From Aeromonas rivipollensis (lineage in GTDB: Bacteria; Pseudomonadota; Gammaproteobacteria; Enterobacterales; Aeromonadaceae): DNA of 64,000 nucleotides. A program made the translations under genes and the position numbers. The notes under the pieces were generated by a model. It ran no database searches and was not told the DNA's origin. It saw only the letters and a program-made list of their open reading frames with translations. The DNA lies in contig NZ_CP149130.1 of assembly GCF_037811135.1 (NCBI RefSeq), positions 1,608,501 through 1,672,500 on the forward strand, written 5' to 3'. Below are positions 1 through 9,149 of this stretch, piece by piece; positions within the stretch are counted from its first letter, which is position 1; every line of letters begins with the position of its first letter.

Positions 1-281
1 TCCAGCTGGCGGTGGCGGACGCCACCACCCACATGAACAACGCCAGGACCAAGATAGACAGGGGGCTCGGCGAGCTGGGTGGCCGGATGAACAGCCTGGA
101 GCAGGTGATGGGGTCGAACGATGGCCTCAGCACCCTGAACCAGCAGGCTCGGGCCAAGGTCTCCGAGGCGGACATGTACGAGGTGATTGCGGCGCTCTCC
201 AAGGAGGATGCGGCCATGAGCGCCTCCCAGCTCGCCTTCGGCAAGATAAGCAAGCTGACCCTGTTCGATTACATCCGCTGA
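1..281 (+). CDS. flgL: Flagellar hook-associated protein 3 FlgL, C-terminal end (partial)
   Basis: The window opens inside this gene; the frame runs from base 3 to a TGA at 279-281, giving about 92 residues. The segment is polar and helix-forming and ends in a hydrophobic tail (LTLFDYIR). It contains the E-A-D-M pattern and the heptad-like A-x-S-A-S-Q-L-A stretch seen in the C-terminal D0 helix of flagellin-family proteins. FlgL joins the hook-filament junction outside the cell, and its terminal helix packs in the filament core. The flagellar regulators flrABC lie about 7 kb downstream, which fits. A flagellin tail is the main alternative, but the sequence agrees better with FlgL. Confidence 0.8.
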   Translation, partial: QLAVADATTHMNNARTKIDRGLGELGGRMNSLEQVMGSNDGLSTLNQQARAKVSEADMYEVIAALSKEDAAMSASQLAFGKISKLTLFDYIR

Positions 282-288
282 TGGCTGG

Positions 289-307
289 CTCCCCCGGACA
301 GGGGGAG
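289..307 (+). terminator. GC-rich hairpin after flgL
   Basis: CTCCCCC (289-295) pairs with GGGGGAG (301-307) around a 5-base loop, eight bases after the flgL stop. No U-tract follows, so this is only a weak intrinsic terminator candidate. Confidence 0.4.
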
Positions 308-373
308 TCCGCTCTCCTCCTGCCCCTTTCCCCCTCCAATTTGTAACAACCCGTTGCCAGCAGCCCAATGGCC

Positions 374-402
374 TTGACTCGGGGAGGCCCCGGACAGATG
401 AT
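374..402 (+). promoter_or_regulatory. Candidate sigma-70 promoter of mgtE
   Basis: TTGACT (374-379), a 17-base spacer and GATGAT (397-402) would start transcription near 409, about 30 bases before the conserved riboswitch core. Position and spacing fit; the -10 matches consensus at 4 of 6 bases. Confidence 0.5.
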
Positions 403-440
403 GCCGCCCGCACCACCCAGGTGGCGCGCATTTTTCGCAG

Positions 441-606
441 CATCTCGTTAGGCGAGGCTCCTGCATAAACACAGGCCACTGATCTCACGACGTCCAGAGA
501 CGCCCAAGATCAGGACAGTTTTCATCGGATTAAGGTGTCAACCCAAGTGGCTTCCGGCGTGCCGGATACGTTATGCAGTGCTAAAGCTGGTACGTGGGGA
601 TGAAGA
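441..606 (+). promoter_or_regulatory. M-box (ykoK) magnesium riboswitch
   Basis: The conserved M-box blocks appear in order: CGTTAGGCGAGGCTCCT (446-462), ACACAGGCCACTG (469-481), AGAGACGCC (496-504), CATCGGATTAAGGTG (523-537), and GCAGTGCTAAAGCT (575-588) followed by the closing strand TGGGGATGAAG (595-605). The M-box is an RNA aptamer that binds several Mg2+ ions and usually represses downstream Mg2+ transporter genes when Mg2+ is plentiful. Here it sits directly before mgtE, a Mg2+ channel gene, which is the expected target. Which mechanism it uses (termination or translation) is not settled by the sequence. Confidence 0.93.
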
Positions 607-693
607 CACGCCGGACGGCGTCATTTCCTGCCTGTTACTCGTCAATCAAATTGCTGTTTTCTTGTCGACAGCGACCGGTGCGTGCCGGTTGCC

Positions 694-723
694 TTCAGGC
701 CCTGCCTGAAATCACATGAGGAT
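694..723 (+). promoter_or_regulatory. Leader hairpin beside the mgtE ribosome binding site
   Basis: TTCAGGC (694-700) and GCCTGAA (704-710) form a perfect 7-bp stem just before the Shine-Dalgarno GAGGAT (718-723). It has no U-run, so it is not an obvious terminator. It could be part of the M-box expression platform acting on ribosome access (inference). The GAGGAT spacing favours the ATG at 731 over the in-frame ATG at 716. Confidence 0.5.
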
Positions 724-730
724 ATCTGTG

Positions 731-2074
731 ATGAAGAAAACACACACCCTGCTCAACCGTCATCAACTGCTCGATCTCGCCGCCCTGCAGGGCTGGCTCG
801 ACCACAACCTGGACCCGGTGCAGCGGGCCGATCAACTGCTGACCCTGCGCCCGGAAGAGCTCAACTGCGTCTTCGATACCCTGCCTGCGCCGCGAGGGGC
901 CGCCCTGCTCGGCGCCCTGTCGGCGGAGAGCGCAGGCCAGCTGCTGCTGCGCCTGCATGGCAGCATAGTGGGCGTGCTGCAGGAGGCCATCCCCCGGCGC
1001 GAGATGGTGGCCATCCTGCGCAAGCTGGGTTCTCAGGATCGCACCAGGCTGCTGGCCCGCTTCCCGACCCAGGCGCAGGCCATCTACGATGCCCTGCTCG
1101 ATTGGCCGAGCGAGTCGGTCGGTGCCAACATGCGCCACGAGTACCTGGCCGTCGACCAGGGGACCACGGTGGAGAGCGCCAAGCGGCGGATCCACGATGC
1201 CTGGGACAAGGCCCAGCTGTTTCAGCACCTCTATGTGGTCGACGGCGAGCGGCGCCTGCTTGGCAGCGTCTCCCTCAAGTCCCTGCTGATCGCCGATCCC
1301 CTGCGGCCGGTGAGCGAGCTGATGGAGCGGGAGGCGGTGCGGATCAACGCCCGGGCGGATCAGGAGCTGGCCGCCCGCCTGCTGATCGATCGCGACATCT
1401 CGACCCTGCCGGTGGAGGATCAGGGGCGCCTGGTGGGGGTCTTCCACGTGGATGACGCCGCCGACATCCTGGAGCTCGAATCCACTGAGGATGCGGAGTT
1501 GCAGGGGGGCTCATCTCCCCTGGATACGCCCTATCTGCAGGCCACTCCCTGGCAGCTGTGGCGCAAGCGGGTGGGCTGGCTGCTCATCCTGTTCGTGGCG
1601 GAGGCCTACACGGGCACAGTGCTGCGGGCCTTCGAGGAGCAGCTGGAGGCGGCCATCGCCCTGGCTTTCTTCATCCCGCTGCTCATCGGCACCGGCGGCA
1701 ACAGCGGCACTCAGATCACCACCACGATAGTGCGGGCCATGGCGGTGGGGGAGGTGAGCCTGAAAAACCTCGGCATAGTGCTCAGAAAAGAGCTCTCCAC
1801 CGGTCTGCTTATCTCGGCCGCCATTGCGGTTGCGGCATGGATCCGGGCCTGGAGCCTGGGGGTCGGCCCCCAGATCGGCATGGTGGTCACCCTGACCATC
1901 ATCGCCATCGTACTCTGGAGCGCCGCGGTCGCCTCCATCATCCCCATGGTGCTGCGTCGTCTGCGCATCGATCCGGCCGTGGTGTCGGCCCCCTTCATCT
2001 CCACCCTGGTGGATGGCACCGGCCTCATCATCTATTTCGAAATCGCCAAGTGGCTGCTGCCCGAGCTGCAGTGA
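731..2074 (+). CDS. mgtE: Magnesium transporter MgtE
   Basis: A 447-residue inner-membrane Mg2+ channel. An N-terminal cytosolic MgtE_N domain (about residues 10-130) is followed by a CBS pair (about 135-260), which in the family senses cytosolic Mg2+ and gates the pore. A C-terminal five-helix membrane domain (about 275-445) carries the family motif GTGGNSGTQ near residue 315. The start at 731 is chosen over the in-frame ATG at 716 because GAGGAT lies eight bases ahead of it. The M-box leader upstream and a strong terminator downstream make it a single-gene, magnesium-regulated unit. Length is normal for the family. Confidence 0.95.
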   Translation: MKKTHTLLNRHQLLDLAALQGWLDHNLDPVQRADQLLTLRPEELNCVFDTLPAPRGAALLGALSAESAGQLLLRLHGSIVGVLQEAIPRREMVAILRKLGSQDRTRLLARFPTQAQAIYDALLDWPSESVGANMRHEYLAVDQGTTVESAKRRIHDAWDKAQLFQHLYVVDGERRLLGSVSLKSLLIADPLRPVSELMEREAVRINARADQELAARLLIDRDISTLPVEDQGRLVGVFHVDDAADILELESTEDAELQGGSSPLDTPYLQATPWQLWRKRVGWLLILFVAEAYTGTVLRAFEEQLEAAIALAFFIPLLIGTGGNSGTQITTTIVRAMAVGEVSLKNLGIVLRKELSTGLLISAAIAVAAWIRAWSLGVGPQIGMVVTLTIIAIVLWSAAVASIIPMVLRRLRIDPAVVSAPFISTLVDGTGLIIYFEIAKWLLPELQ

Positions 2075-2089
2075 CAACGGCAGAAAGCG

Positions 2090-2116
2090 AAAAGGCAGCC
2101 ATCGGCTGCCTTTTTT
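2090..2116 (+). terminator. Intrinsic terminator between mgtE and ppx
   Basis: GGCAGCC (2094-2100), loop ATC, GGCTGCC (2104-2110), then six T. An A-run on the left means it can also stop ppx transcription arriving on the minus strand. Confidence 0.9.
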
Positions 2117-2132
2117 CGTTTGAGGTGAACGA

Positions 2133-3623
2133 TCACCCAAGCTGGAACAGCAGGGGCCAGCCCTGCTCCTGGCAATAGCGGTGCTCCTTCTCCAGGTTCT
2201 GGATCAGCAGGCGGTTCTCCTCGCACCAGTCGGTTGGCAGGGTGACCACCAGCTGATCCCCGGCGGCCTGCACCCGCCACTCTGGCAGCAGGTTGTCCTG
2301 GCGTCTGTGGTGGGCCGCCACCGCGAGACGCAGGATGCGGATGCAGCGCAGCACCGTCTGCTCGTCGTGGTTGGGCAGGGCGGGCAGCTCGGAGAGCTTG
2401 AGCCCCTTGCGCTGGAAGCGCACCAGGGCGGCCAGCAGGGCCTGATCGTCCTGGTTGAAACCGGGCAGATCGGTGTTCTGCAGAATGTAGGCGGAGTGGC
2501 GATGGATGCCGCTGTAGTTGATGGCCAGACCGATCTCGTGCAGCCTCGCCGCCCAGCCGAGGATGGCGCGATAGGGCTCGATGGGCATCTCCCAGGGATC
2601 GCTCAGGGCATCAAACAGGGCCAGCACGCTCTGCTCCACCCGGGTGGCCTGGCGCTTGTCGATGTGATAGTGGGAGCTGAGGGCCAGCGCAGTGCGCTCG
2701 CGAATGTCGTGGTGCTGCAGCCGCTCCTCGAACTCATAGAGCAGCCCCTCGCGCAGTGCGCCGTCGGAGTACTCCATCCGATCGATGGGCAATGAGGTGA
2801 AGAGCCCGAGCAGTATGGCCACGGCGGCGGCAAAGACTCCCTGGCGCTCCTCGGTGAGGCCGGCGAGTTTGAGCTGGTCGACCCGCTTGTGCCTGAGCAT
2901 CTCTTCTTTCAGCCGCTCCAGTCCCGCCAGGGTGATGGCGCCATCCGTCCACTCTTCCCCCTGTAAGACGTCGCGCACTGTGCGAATGGAGCCCGAGCTG
3001 CCGAGGCAGCTCTGCCAGCCCAGCTTGCGGTACTGGTTGATGATGGGGGCGAGCTGATGCTGTGCCTCCAGCACGGCGCTGTTGAAGGCCTTCTCGCTCA
3101 GCTTGCCATTGGCAAAGAAACTCTGGGTGAAGCTGACGCAGCCCATCTTGCGGCTGGTGAGGGCCTTGTGTTCGAAGCCCTCGCCGATGATGAGTTCGGT
3201 GCTGCCGCCGCCGATATCCACCACCAGCACCTGGCCTTCGATGTGCTGGGTATGGGCGACCCCCTGATAGATGAGGCGCGCCTCTTCCTGGCCGCTGATG
3301 ATTTCGATGGGGTGGTTGAGCACCTCGGCCGCCTCGCGCACGAAGTCGCGGGCGTTGCTGGCGCGGCGCAGGGTGTAGGTGCCGGCGATGCGGATCTGAT
3401 CCGGCTTGATGTTGGTCAGCCGCTCGGCGAACAGGGCGAGGCAGTCGAGCCCCCGGCTCATGGCCTCCGCCGACATGCGGCGCTGCTCATCCATCCCCTC
3501 GGCGAGGCGAACCCGCTCCTTGATGCGATCGACGATCTGCATCCGCCCCTCGTTGAGGCGGGCGATGACCATGTGGAAGCTGTTCGACCCCAGATCGACA
3601 GCGGCGTACAGACTATTGTCCAT
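2133..3623 (-). CDS. ppx: Exopolyphosphatase Ppx
   Basis: A 496-residue enzyme that releases phosphate from the ends of polyphosphate chains. The N-terminal half is a Ppx/GppA actin-like fold: DLGSNSFHM near residue 10 is the first phosphate-binding loop, and [12 protein letters not shown] near residue 140 is the second. The C-terminal part is the HD-like helical domain. The start is placed at 3623 ([13 protein letters not shown]), which matches the family; upstream in-frame residues are not conserved. The gene overlaps the ppk stop by 11 bases, so translation is probably coupled and both come from the Pho-box promoter before ppk. GppA is the near paralogue, but linkage to ppk favours Ppx. 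Confidence 0.93.
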   Translation of the reverse strand: MDNSLYAAVDLGSNSFHMVIARLNEGRMQIVDRIKERVRLAEGMDEQRRMSAEAMSRGLDCLALFAERLTNIKPDQIRIAGTYTLRRASNARDFVREAAEVLNHPIEIISGQEEARLIYQGVAHTQHIEGQVLVVDIGGGSTELIIGEGFEHKALTSRKMGCVSFTQSFFANGKLSEKAFNSAVLEAQHQLAPIINQYRKLGWQSCLGSSGSIRTVRDVLQGEEWTDGAITLAGLERLKEEMLRHKRVDQLKLAGLTEERQGVFAAAVAILLGLFTSLPIDRMEYSDGALREGLLYEFEERLQHHDIRERTALALSSHYHIDKRQATRVEQSVLALFDALSDPWEMPIEPYRAILGWAARLHEIGLAINYSGIHRHSAYILQNTDLPGFNQDDQALLAALVRFQRKGLKLSELPALPNHDEQTVLRCIRILRLAVAAHHRRQDNLLPEWRVQAAGDQLVVTLPTDWCEENRLLIQNLEKEHRYCQEQGWPLLFQLG

Positions 3624-5682
3624 TGTTTGACTCGATACGTTTGAGATAGTCGTAAATCGCAACCTGGGAGCGAACCTTGCGGCGGTTGCCCCGCTTCACG
3701 TACTCGTTCTTCTGGTCGGCATCGATGACGCGCGCCTTGCAGGTGTCGCTCAACTGCAGCTCGAGGATGTCCAGGATGCGTTGTTTCAGCCGATCGTCGT
3801 AGATGGGGGTGCCCACCTCGATGCGGCCGTCGATGTTGCGGCTCATCCAGTCGGCGCTGGAGATGAACAGCTGGGGGTTGCCCTTGTTGTGGAACACCAT
3901 CACCCGCGGGTGCTCGAGGAAGCGGTCTATGATGCTGATGACCTGGATGTTGTCACTGAGGCCCGGTACCCCGGGACGCAGGGCGCACATGCCGCGGATG
4001 ATCATCTGGATGGGCACCCCGGCCTGACCGGCGGCATAGAGGCGGTTGATGAGGTCTCTGTCCACCAGGTTGTTGATCTTGAGCGTGATGCCGCTCGGCT
4101 GGCCCGCCTTGGCGTTGGCCAGCTCGTTGTCGATGAGACGATAGAGCTGGCGGCGGCTGTTGATGGGGGAGACCAGCAGGTGGTTGAATTTGTAGCGTTT
4201 ATAGGGGTATTCGATGTATTCGAACACCCCTTCCACCTCGGCGGTGATGTCCGGGTGGCGGGTCAGCAGGGAGAAGTCGGTGTAGATCTTGGCGGTCTTC
4301 TCGTTGAAGTTGCCGGTGCCGATATGGGCGTAGCGCACCGCTTCCCCATGCTCATGCCGGGTGATGAGGCAGAGCTTGGAGTGGATCTTGAGGCTGGGTA
4401 CCCCAAACACCACCTTGACCCCGGCATCGGTCAGTATGTTGGCCCAGTCGATGTTGGCCGCCTCGTCGAAGCGGGCGCGCAGCTCCACCACCACTGTCAC
4501 CTTCTTGCCGTTGTTGGCGGCGTCGATGAGGGAGTGGATGATCCGTGACTTCTTGGCGACCCGGTAGATATTGATGCGAATGGCGCTGACCGCCGGATCG
4601 AACGCCGCCTGGCGCACCAGCTCGGTGAAGTGGTGGAACTTGTGATAGGGGTAGTAGAGCAGTATGTCCTGCTTGGTGATGGCGTCGAAGGCGTTGACGA
4701 AGCCGTCGAAGTCGCGGCAGTCGAGGGCCGGCAGCTTGGGGTTTTCCAGATAGTCCCGGCCCACGTTGGGGAAGCCGATGAAATCCTTGAAGTTGTGATA
4801 GCGCCCGCCCGGCATGATGGCGTCGTAGGAGCTGATCTGCAGCTTGAGCTTCAGGAAGCTTATCATGGCCGCGGGCATCTCCCGCTCGTAGACGAAGCGC
4901 ACCGGCATGGCGGTGAGGCGCTGCTTGAGGCCATCACTCATCTTGTCCACCAGGCTGAGGTCCAACTGGTCGGAGAGATCGTATTCGGCATCCCGGGTCA
5001 GCTTCACCGCGTAGGCGGCAATCTCGTCGTAGTCGAAGAAGCCCTTGAAGATCTCGTCGAGGCAGAAGCGGATGACGTTGTCCAGGATGATGATCTGCTT
5101 CTTGCGGCGGGTCCCCTCCGGCGGCAGCTGGAAGAAGCGGGGCAGATCGTCGGTCGGCACCTCCACCAGGGCGTACTGGATCACCTGGCCGTTCTTCTTC
5201 ATCTCGATGGCGAGATAGGTGTGCTCGTCTTTGAGGAACTTGACCGGGTTGACCTCCTTGTTGAGGAGGATGGGGATGATGTGACGCAGCACCTTCTCCT
5301 TGAAGAAGACCCGCAGCCACTGCTGGATCGCCTCGGAGAGCTGGCTCTCGTTGACCAGGAAGATGTTGTGGCGGGCCAGGGCGATCAGCAACTCCTTGTA
5401 GGTGTTGTCAAACGCCTCGCCGAGCGCCATCACCTTCTGCTGGATGGCGCGCAGCAACACCTTGGCCTCGTCGTCGCCGCCGTGCACCTCGTTGATGAGG
5501 ATGCGGCGCTTGACGTCCGAGACCCGTACCTTGAAGAACTCATCCTGGTTGGAGGAGAAGATCCCCAGAAAACGGACCCGCTCGATGAGGGGGACCGTCT
5601 TGTCCATTGCCTCTTGCAACACCCGTTCATTGAATGAGAGCCAGCTAAGCTCTTTCTCTTCATACTGCTTGTCGGTGCTCAT
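3613..5682 (-). CDS. ppk: Polyphosphate kinase PPK1
   Basis: A 689-residue enzyme, the same size as the E. coli protein. It makes polyphosphate from ATP at the inner membrane and can run in reverse. The four-domain order is visible: N-terminal helical domain starting [14 protein letters not shown], middle domain, and two phospholipase-D-like C-terminal domains. The [17 protein letters not shown] segment carries the histidine that becomes phosphorylated, and [10 protein letters not shown] is the partner active-site strand. It overlaps ppx at its 3' end, and a Pho box lies 53 bases upstream, implying PhoB control. Confidence 0.96.
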   Translation of the reverse strand: MSTDKQYEEKELSWLSFNERVLQEAMDKTVPLIERVRFLGIFSSNQDEFFKVRVSDVKRRILINEVHGGDDEAKVLLRAIQQKVMALGEAFDNTYKELLIALARHNIFLVNESQLSEAIQQWLRVFFKEKVLRHIIPILLNKEVNPVKFLKDEHTYLAIEMKKNGQVIQYALVEVPTDDLPRFFQLPPEGTRRKKQIIILDNVIRFCLDEIFKGFFDYDEIAAYAVKLTRDAEYDLSDQLDLSLVDKMSDGLKQRLTAMPVRFVYEREMPAAMISFLKLKLQISSYDAIMPGGRYHNFKDFIGFPNVGRDYLENPKLPALDCRDFDGFVNAFDAITKQDILLYYPYHKFHHFTELVRQAAFDPAVSAIRINIYRVAKKSRIIHSLIDAANNGKKVTVVVELRARFDEAANIDWANILTDAGVKVVFGVPSLKIHSKLCLITRHEHGEAVRYAHIGTGNFNEKTAKIYTDFSLLTRHPDITAEVEGVFEYIEYPYKRYKFNHLLVSPINSRRQLYRLIDNELANAKAGQPSGITLKINNLVDRDLINRLYAAGQAGVPIQMIIRGMCALRPGVPGLSDNIQVISIIDRFLEHPRVMVFHNKGNPQLFISSADWMSRNIDGRIEVGTPIYDDRLKQRILDILELQLSDTCKARVIDADQKNEYVKRGNRRKVRSQVAIYDYLKRIESNNGQ

Positions 5683-5734
5683 CTGGTGCCTCTGTACTCA
5701 GGTTGCGTCTGCGCGGAAGTTATGGCGTCAAACC

Positions 5735-5752
5735 ATGACAAATTTATGACAA
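5735..5752 (-). promoter_or_regulatory. Pho box upstream of ppk-ppx
   Basis: Read on the minus strand the site is TTGTCATAAATTTGTCAT: two TTGTCAT direct repeats 11 bases apart, against the consensus CTGTCATAAATCTGTCAC. It lies in the 76-base gap between the gcvR stop and the ppk start. PhoB binding here would induce polyphosphate synthesis under phosphate limitation. Confidence 0.88.
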
Positions 5753-5758
5753 CCCGCG

Positions 5759-6271
5759 TTATTCGGTCAGATCGTGATCGATGTCGACCACCAGATCGTC
5801 GGAGAGGGACTCCAGCGCCGCGATCAGATCGTCGAGTTCGAGCTGGGGGGGCAGGGCCACCAGGGCATGGGCATAGAAGAGCGGGGCCCCGGAGTGGGGG
5901 GCCGGCTCACACCCAGTGGTGAGGTCGGCGACGTTGATGTTGAGCTGGCGCAGTATGCTGGCCACCTCGTGGACTATGCCGGGCCTGTCGTTGCCGGTGA
6001 CGCTCAACATCAGCTGGTGGGCGGGTTCGGGGCTGAGCTGGCCTTCGGCGAAGCTCACGGTGAGACCCGGCAGCATCACCAGTGCCTCGCACAGGCTGCG
6101 GTAGTGTTCATCCGGCACTGCGACGTGCAGGATGCCGGCAAACTGCCCCGCCAGTTCGCTCATGGAGCTGGCCAGCCAGTTGCCCTGTTGCCGGGTGATG
6201 GTGTCGGCCAGGCTCTCGACGATGCCGGGCTTGTCTGCGCCGATCACGGTGACGACCAATTGCTTTTGCAT
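5759..6271 (-). CDS. gcvR: GcvR-family ACT-domain regulatory protein
   Basis: 170 residues containing two ACT domains. The first starts VVTVIGADKPGIVESLA near residue 6 and the second MLSVTGNDRPGIVHEVA near residue 90. Each carries the DxPG turn that holds amino-acid ligands. In E. coli GcvR binds GcvA and represses the glycine cleavage operon when glycine is low. The protein is cytosolic with no DNA-binding domain of its own. A good ribosome site (GGAGAGCAGG) sits at the start. It is slightly shorter than E. coli GcvR (190). Another ACT-only regulator is possible. Confidence 0.82.
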   Translation of the reverse strand: MQKQLVVTVIGADKPGIVESLADTITRQQGNWLASSMSELAGQFAGILHVAVPDEHYRSLCEALVMLPGLTVSFAEGQLSPEPAHQLMLSVTGNDRPGIVHEVASILRQLNINVADLTTGCEPAPHSGAPLFYAHALVALPPQLELDDLIAALESLSDDLVVDIDHDLTE

Positions 6272-6528
6272 CCTGCTCTCCTTGAATGGGACTGCCTGGG
6301 GTCGGGTGACGTCTGGCTGCGACTCTGTGCGCCGAAACGTCCATAGGCTCTAGCATTGTGCCTGCTGCGACAGGCCATATGAAGCCCGCTCCACGCAAAT
6401 TTAGTGAAAAAACGCGAATGCCGGAGCGGCGTTGATTTCAGCTCTGCCTGCCGGGGTTCCCCCGTGGTAGAGTGTTGCCCCTTCGTGTTTGATGAACTGG
6501 ATATGTCTTGTGAACGGGGTATGTGTTT

Positions 6529-7377
6529 ATGAATAGCCTTGTCGTATCGGGATCCGTGTTGTTGGTGCTGCTCCTGCTGGTGATCCTCTGGCGCAGGAGC
6601 AAGAGGGGCAAGGCCGAGCCCTATGAGCTGCAGGAGACCCTGTTCAGCCCGGCGGAGCGCGCCTTTCTCGGGGTGCTGGACTTGGCGGTCGGCGATCAGG
6701 CCCGGGTCTTTGCCAAGGTGCGGGTCGCCGACGTGCTGACCCCCCAGGCGCGCCTGGGCAAGGGCAAGTGGCAGCAGGCGTTCGACATGATCAACGCCAA
6801 GCGCTTCGACTATCTGCTCTGCCACCCGACGGATCTCTCCTTCCTCTGCGCCGTCGAACTCGATGACAGCGCCCATCGCCACCAGAAGCGCAAGGTGCGG
6901 GATCTCTTCCTGAAGTCCGCCTGTGACAGCGCTGGCCTGCCGCTGCTGCAGATCCCGGCCAGCAGCCATTACCAGGTCGAGGAACTGCGCGAGCTGTTGC
7001 TGCCCCTGCTGGTCAAGACGAGCCTCCCGGTGGAGGATCTGTTGCCGGGAGAGCGTCGCGAGCCGACCTTCAACCCCTTGCTGCTCGATGGTGTGGACTT
7101 GAGTGCATCCCACCATGGGGGGCGCATGCCCAGGGCGCCACAAGCCGAGTCGCCTCAGCATGACGAGCAGGGGCCGGTGCTGATGGACAACCCCTTCATC
7201 GGCCCGGACGAGGAAGAGGAGGACGCCTCCGCCTCGGTGCCCCATTGCCCCCGCTGTGCGGCGCCCCTGGTGGCCCGGGAAGCGAAAAAGGGTCCTCATG
7301 CCGGCCGTCTGTTCCTCGCCTGCAGCCGTTTCCCCGAGTGCCGTTACGCCGCCCCCCAGGAGCAGGCCAGGCACTGA
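6529..7377 (+). CDS. DUF2726 protein with C-terminal topoisomerase-type zinc finger
   Basis: 282 residues. A single N-terminal membrane helix (about residues 4-20, [16 protein letters not shown]) is followed by a basic stretch. A DUF2726 domain (about 25-165) has the nuclease-like pattern [21 protein letters not shown] then [10 protein letters not shown]. A variable acidic linker follows, and a C-terminal four-cysteine finger (CPRCAAPLV ... [15 protein letters not shown]). DUF2726 resembles the PD-(D/E)XK-like fold of NERD-type domains, and the zinc finger is of the topoisomerase I type, so a membrane-tethered DNA-handling role is plausible but unproven. The start at 6529 is chosen for GGGGT eight bases upstream and the membrane helix that follows. 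Confidence 0.75.
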   Translation: MNSLVVSGSVLLVLLLLVILWRRSKRGKAEPYELQETLFSPAERAFLGVLDLAVGDQARVFAKVRVADVLTPQARLGKGKWQQAFDMINAKRFDYLLCHPTDLSFLCAVELDDSAHRHQKRKVRDLFLKSACDSAGLPLLQIPASSHYQVEELRELLLPLLVKTSLPVEDLLPGERREPTFNPLLLDGVDLSASHHGGRMPRAPQAESPQHDEQGPVLMDNPFIGPDEEEEDASASVPHCPRCAAPLVAREAKKGPHAGRLFLACSRFPECRYAAPQEQARH

Positions 7378-7530
7378 TCCCCGCTCTGGCGCCGGCTGCG
7401 GTCGGCGCCCTGCATCTCCTGCACCGCGTTCCGCCCCGGGCGCCTAGCCAACAGAGGCTGTCTGAATGTGATCCCCATCCCGGTCGGACTGCGCTGATCG
7501 CGACAAGTTTTGACAAACCGCCAGAATTTT

Positions 7531-7543
7531 GGCACTTTGTGCC
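7531..7543. promoter_or_regulatory. Short palindrome upstream of flrA
   Basis: GGCAC-TTT-GTGCC is a perfect 5-3-5 inverted repeat in the 245-base gap before flrA, about 80 bases from its start; TTGACA lies at 7510-7515. It could be an operator, but nothing ties it to a known regulator. Confidence 0.25.
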
Positions 7544-7622
7544 CTCTGCAACACAGTGCATGGCTCATTATTATAAGCACTTTAAAAACAATAACTTGGC
7601 GTCAGGTGTAAGGAAGATAAAT

Positions 7623-9044
7623 ATGATGGCTATGGGGGTGTTGATCGTTGATGCCGATGAACAGCGGCGTCAGCAACTGGGTACCGTGCTCTCCTTTATG
7701 GGGATCCCCTGGCAGGAGGTGGTGGAAACCGATCTCGATGTGGCCATCGAGTCCTCCGGCCCGCTGCAAGGGATACTGACGGGCAAGCTGCTTGAGCGCT
7801 CCCTCGGCGAGCTGCTGGCCGCCTTCCCCCGCATCCCCTTCCTCTCCCTGATGCAGGCCGATCACCCCAACAGCAACTTCATCGGCGGCAGCGACGAGCC
7901 CTATACCTATGAGTCCCTGACGCGCCATCTGCACTTCTGTCAGGCCTTCATCTCCCTCCATCCGCGCCAGCAGGTGCACGACAAGGGCCAGACCCTGTTG
8001 CGACTGCTGGTGGGCAAGGGGCGGGGGATCCAGGAGGTGCGCCGCCTCATCGGCCAGGTAGCACAGACAGACGCCAACGTGCTGATCCTGGGGGAATCCG
8101 GGACCGGCAAGGAGGTGGTGGCCCGCGCCATCCACGAGCTTTCTGCCCGCAGCGCCGGCCCCTTCGTGCCCATCAACTGCGGTGCCATTCCGGCGGAGCT
8201 CCTGGAGAGCGAGCTGTTCGGCCACGAGAAGGGGGCCTTCACCGGCGCCATCGCCGCCCGTCGCGGCCGCTTCGAGCTGGCCCAGGGGGGTACCTTGTTC
8301 CTCGACGAGATCGGTGACATGCCGCTGCCGATGCAGGTCAAGCTGCTGCGGGTGCTGCAGGAGCGACTGTTCGACAGGGTCGGGGGCGGCAAGCCCATCC
8401 AGGCCGATGTGCGCATCATAGCGGCGACCCACCGGGATCTGGAGGCGATGATCCGCACCCAGGGTTTTCGCGAGGATCTCTACTATCGCCTCAACGTCTT
8501 CCCCATAGAGACGCCGCCCCTGCGCGAGCGCTGCGACGACATCCCCTTGCTGCTGCAGGAGCTGCTCAACCGCCATGCGGAGCAGCACAGGGGGATCATC
8601 CGCCTGACCCAGCGGGCCATGGAATCCCTGATGCAGTACCCCTGGCCCGGCAACGTGCGGGAGCTGTCAAACCTCATCGAGCGGTTGCTGATCCTCTACC
8701 CGAACCAGATCATCGATGTGGCGGACTTGCCAGGTCGCTACCGTCTGCTGCCAAGCGAGCCCAGGGACGAACGGCTCACTGAGATGGACGAGCGGGATGC
8801 CCTGGCCGCCGTGTTCCAGACGCCTCCTGTGCTGGATCCGGGCCTTGCGGCGCCGCTGCCCATGCAGTTGCCCCAGGAGGGGCTCAATCTCAAGGAGATG
8901 CTGGCGGATCTCGAGGTGGAGCTGATCCGTCAGGCCCTGGAGTCCCAGGACGGGGTGGTGGCCCGCGCCGCCGACCTGCTGAGCATGCGCCGCACCACCC
9001 TGGTGGAGAAGATGAAAAAGTACGGCATGAGCAAGGACAACTGA
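7623..9044 (+). CDS. flrA: Polar flagellar master regulator FlrA (sigma-54 activator)
   Basis: 473 residues: an N-terminal receiver-like FleQ domain (about 1-120), an AAA+ sigma-54 activation domain (about 135-370), and a C-terminal Fis-type helix-turn-helix (about 430-470, [19 protein letters not shown]). GESGTGKE is Walker A, GAFTGA is the sigma-54 contact loop, and GNVREL is in the sensor II region. FlrA sits at the top of the polar flagellar hierarchy in Vibrio and Aeromonas and turns on flrBC and other class II genes. The start at 7623 follows AGGAAG by six bases; the frame is open further upstream, but that part is not FlrA-like. A sigma-54 promoter lies between it and flrB. Confidence 0.92.
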   Translation: MMAMGVLIVDADEQRRQQLGTVLSFMGIPWQEVVETDLDVAIESSGPLQGILTGKLLERSLGELLAAFPRIPFLSLMQADHPNSNFIGGSDEPYTYESLTRHLHFCQAFISLHPRQQVHDKGQTLLRLLVGKGRGIQEVRRLIGQVAQTDANVLILGESGTGKEVVARAIHELSARSAGPFVPINCGAIPAELLESELFGHEKGAFTGAIAARRGRFELAQGGTLFLDEIGDMPLPMQVKLLRVLQERLFDRVGGGKPIQADVRIIAATHRDLEAMIRTQGFREDLYYRLNVFPIETPPLRERCDDIPLLLQELLNRHAEQHRGIIRLTQRAMESLMQYPWPGNVRELSNLIERLLILYPNQIIDVADLPGRYRLLPSEPRDERLTEMDERDALAAVFQTPPVLDPGLAAPLPMQLPQEGLNLKEMLADLEVELIRQALESQDGVVARAADLLSMRRTTLVEKMKKYGMSKDN

Positions 9045-9098
9045 GGTCAATGCTTTGACGGCTATAGTCAAGGTATTGATATATAACTAGTAATTTAC

Positions 9099-9114
9099 TG
9101 GCATGGAAATTGAA
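9099..9114 (+). promoter_or_regulatory. Sigma-54 (-24/-12) promoter for flrBC
   Basis: TGGCATG-GAAA-TTGAA matches TGGCAYR-N4-TTGCW with correct -24/-12 spacing; the one core mismatch is A for C at -12. It lies about 36 bases before the flrB start, and FlrA next door is a sigma-54 activator of flrBC in related bacteria. Confidence 0.75.
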
Positions 9115-9149
9115 TAAGCTGACCCAATCGCCAGTTTGAGGTCAGCTTT

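Noticed and set aside
682..1455. Long frames inside mgtE on both strands
   Set aside because: They lie within a clear MgtE gene, are rich in Arg, Pro and Gly as expected of GC-rich shadow frames, and have no family motifs.
4630..5637. 335-codon frame on the plus strand inside ppk
   Set aside because: It is antisense to PPK1 motifs and shows Val, Leu and His repetition typical of antisense frames in GC-rich genes.
7531..7543. GGCAC-TTT-GTGCC as a sigma-54 promoter of flrA
   Set aside because: The GG and GC doublets are eight bases apart, not ten, so it cannot be a -24/-12 element; kept only as a palindrome.
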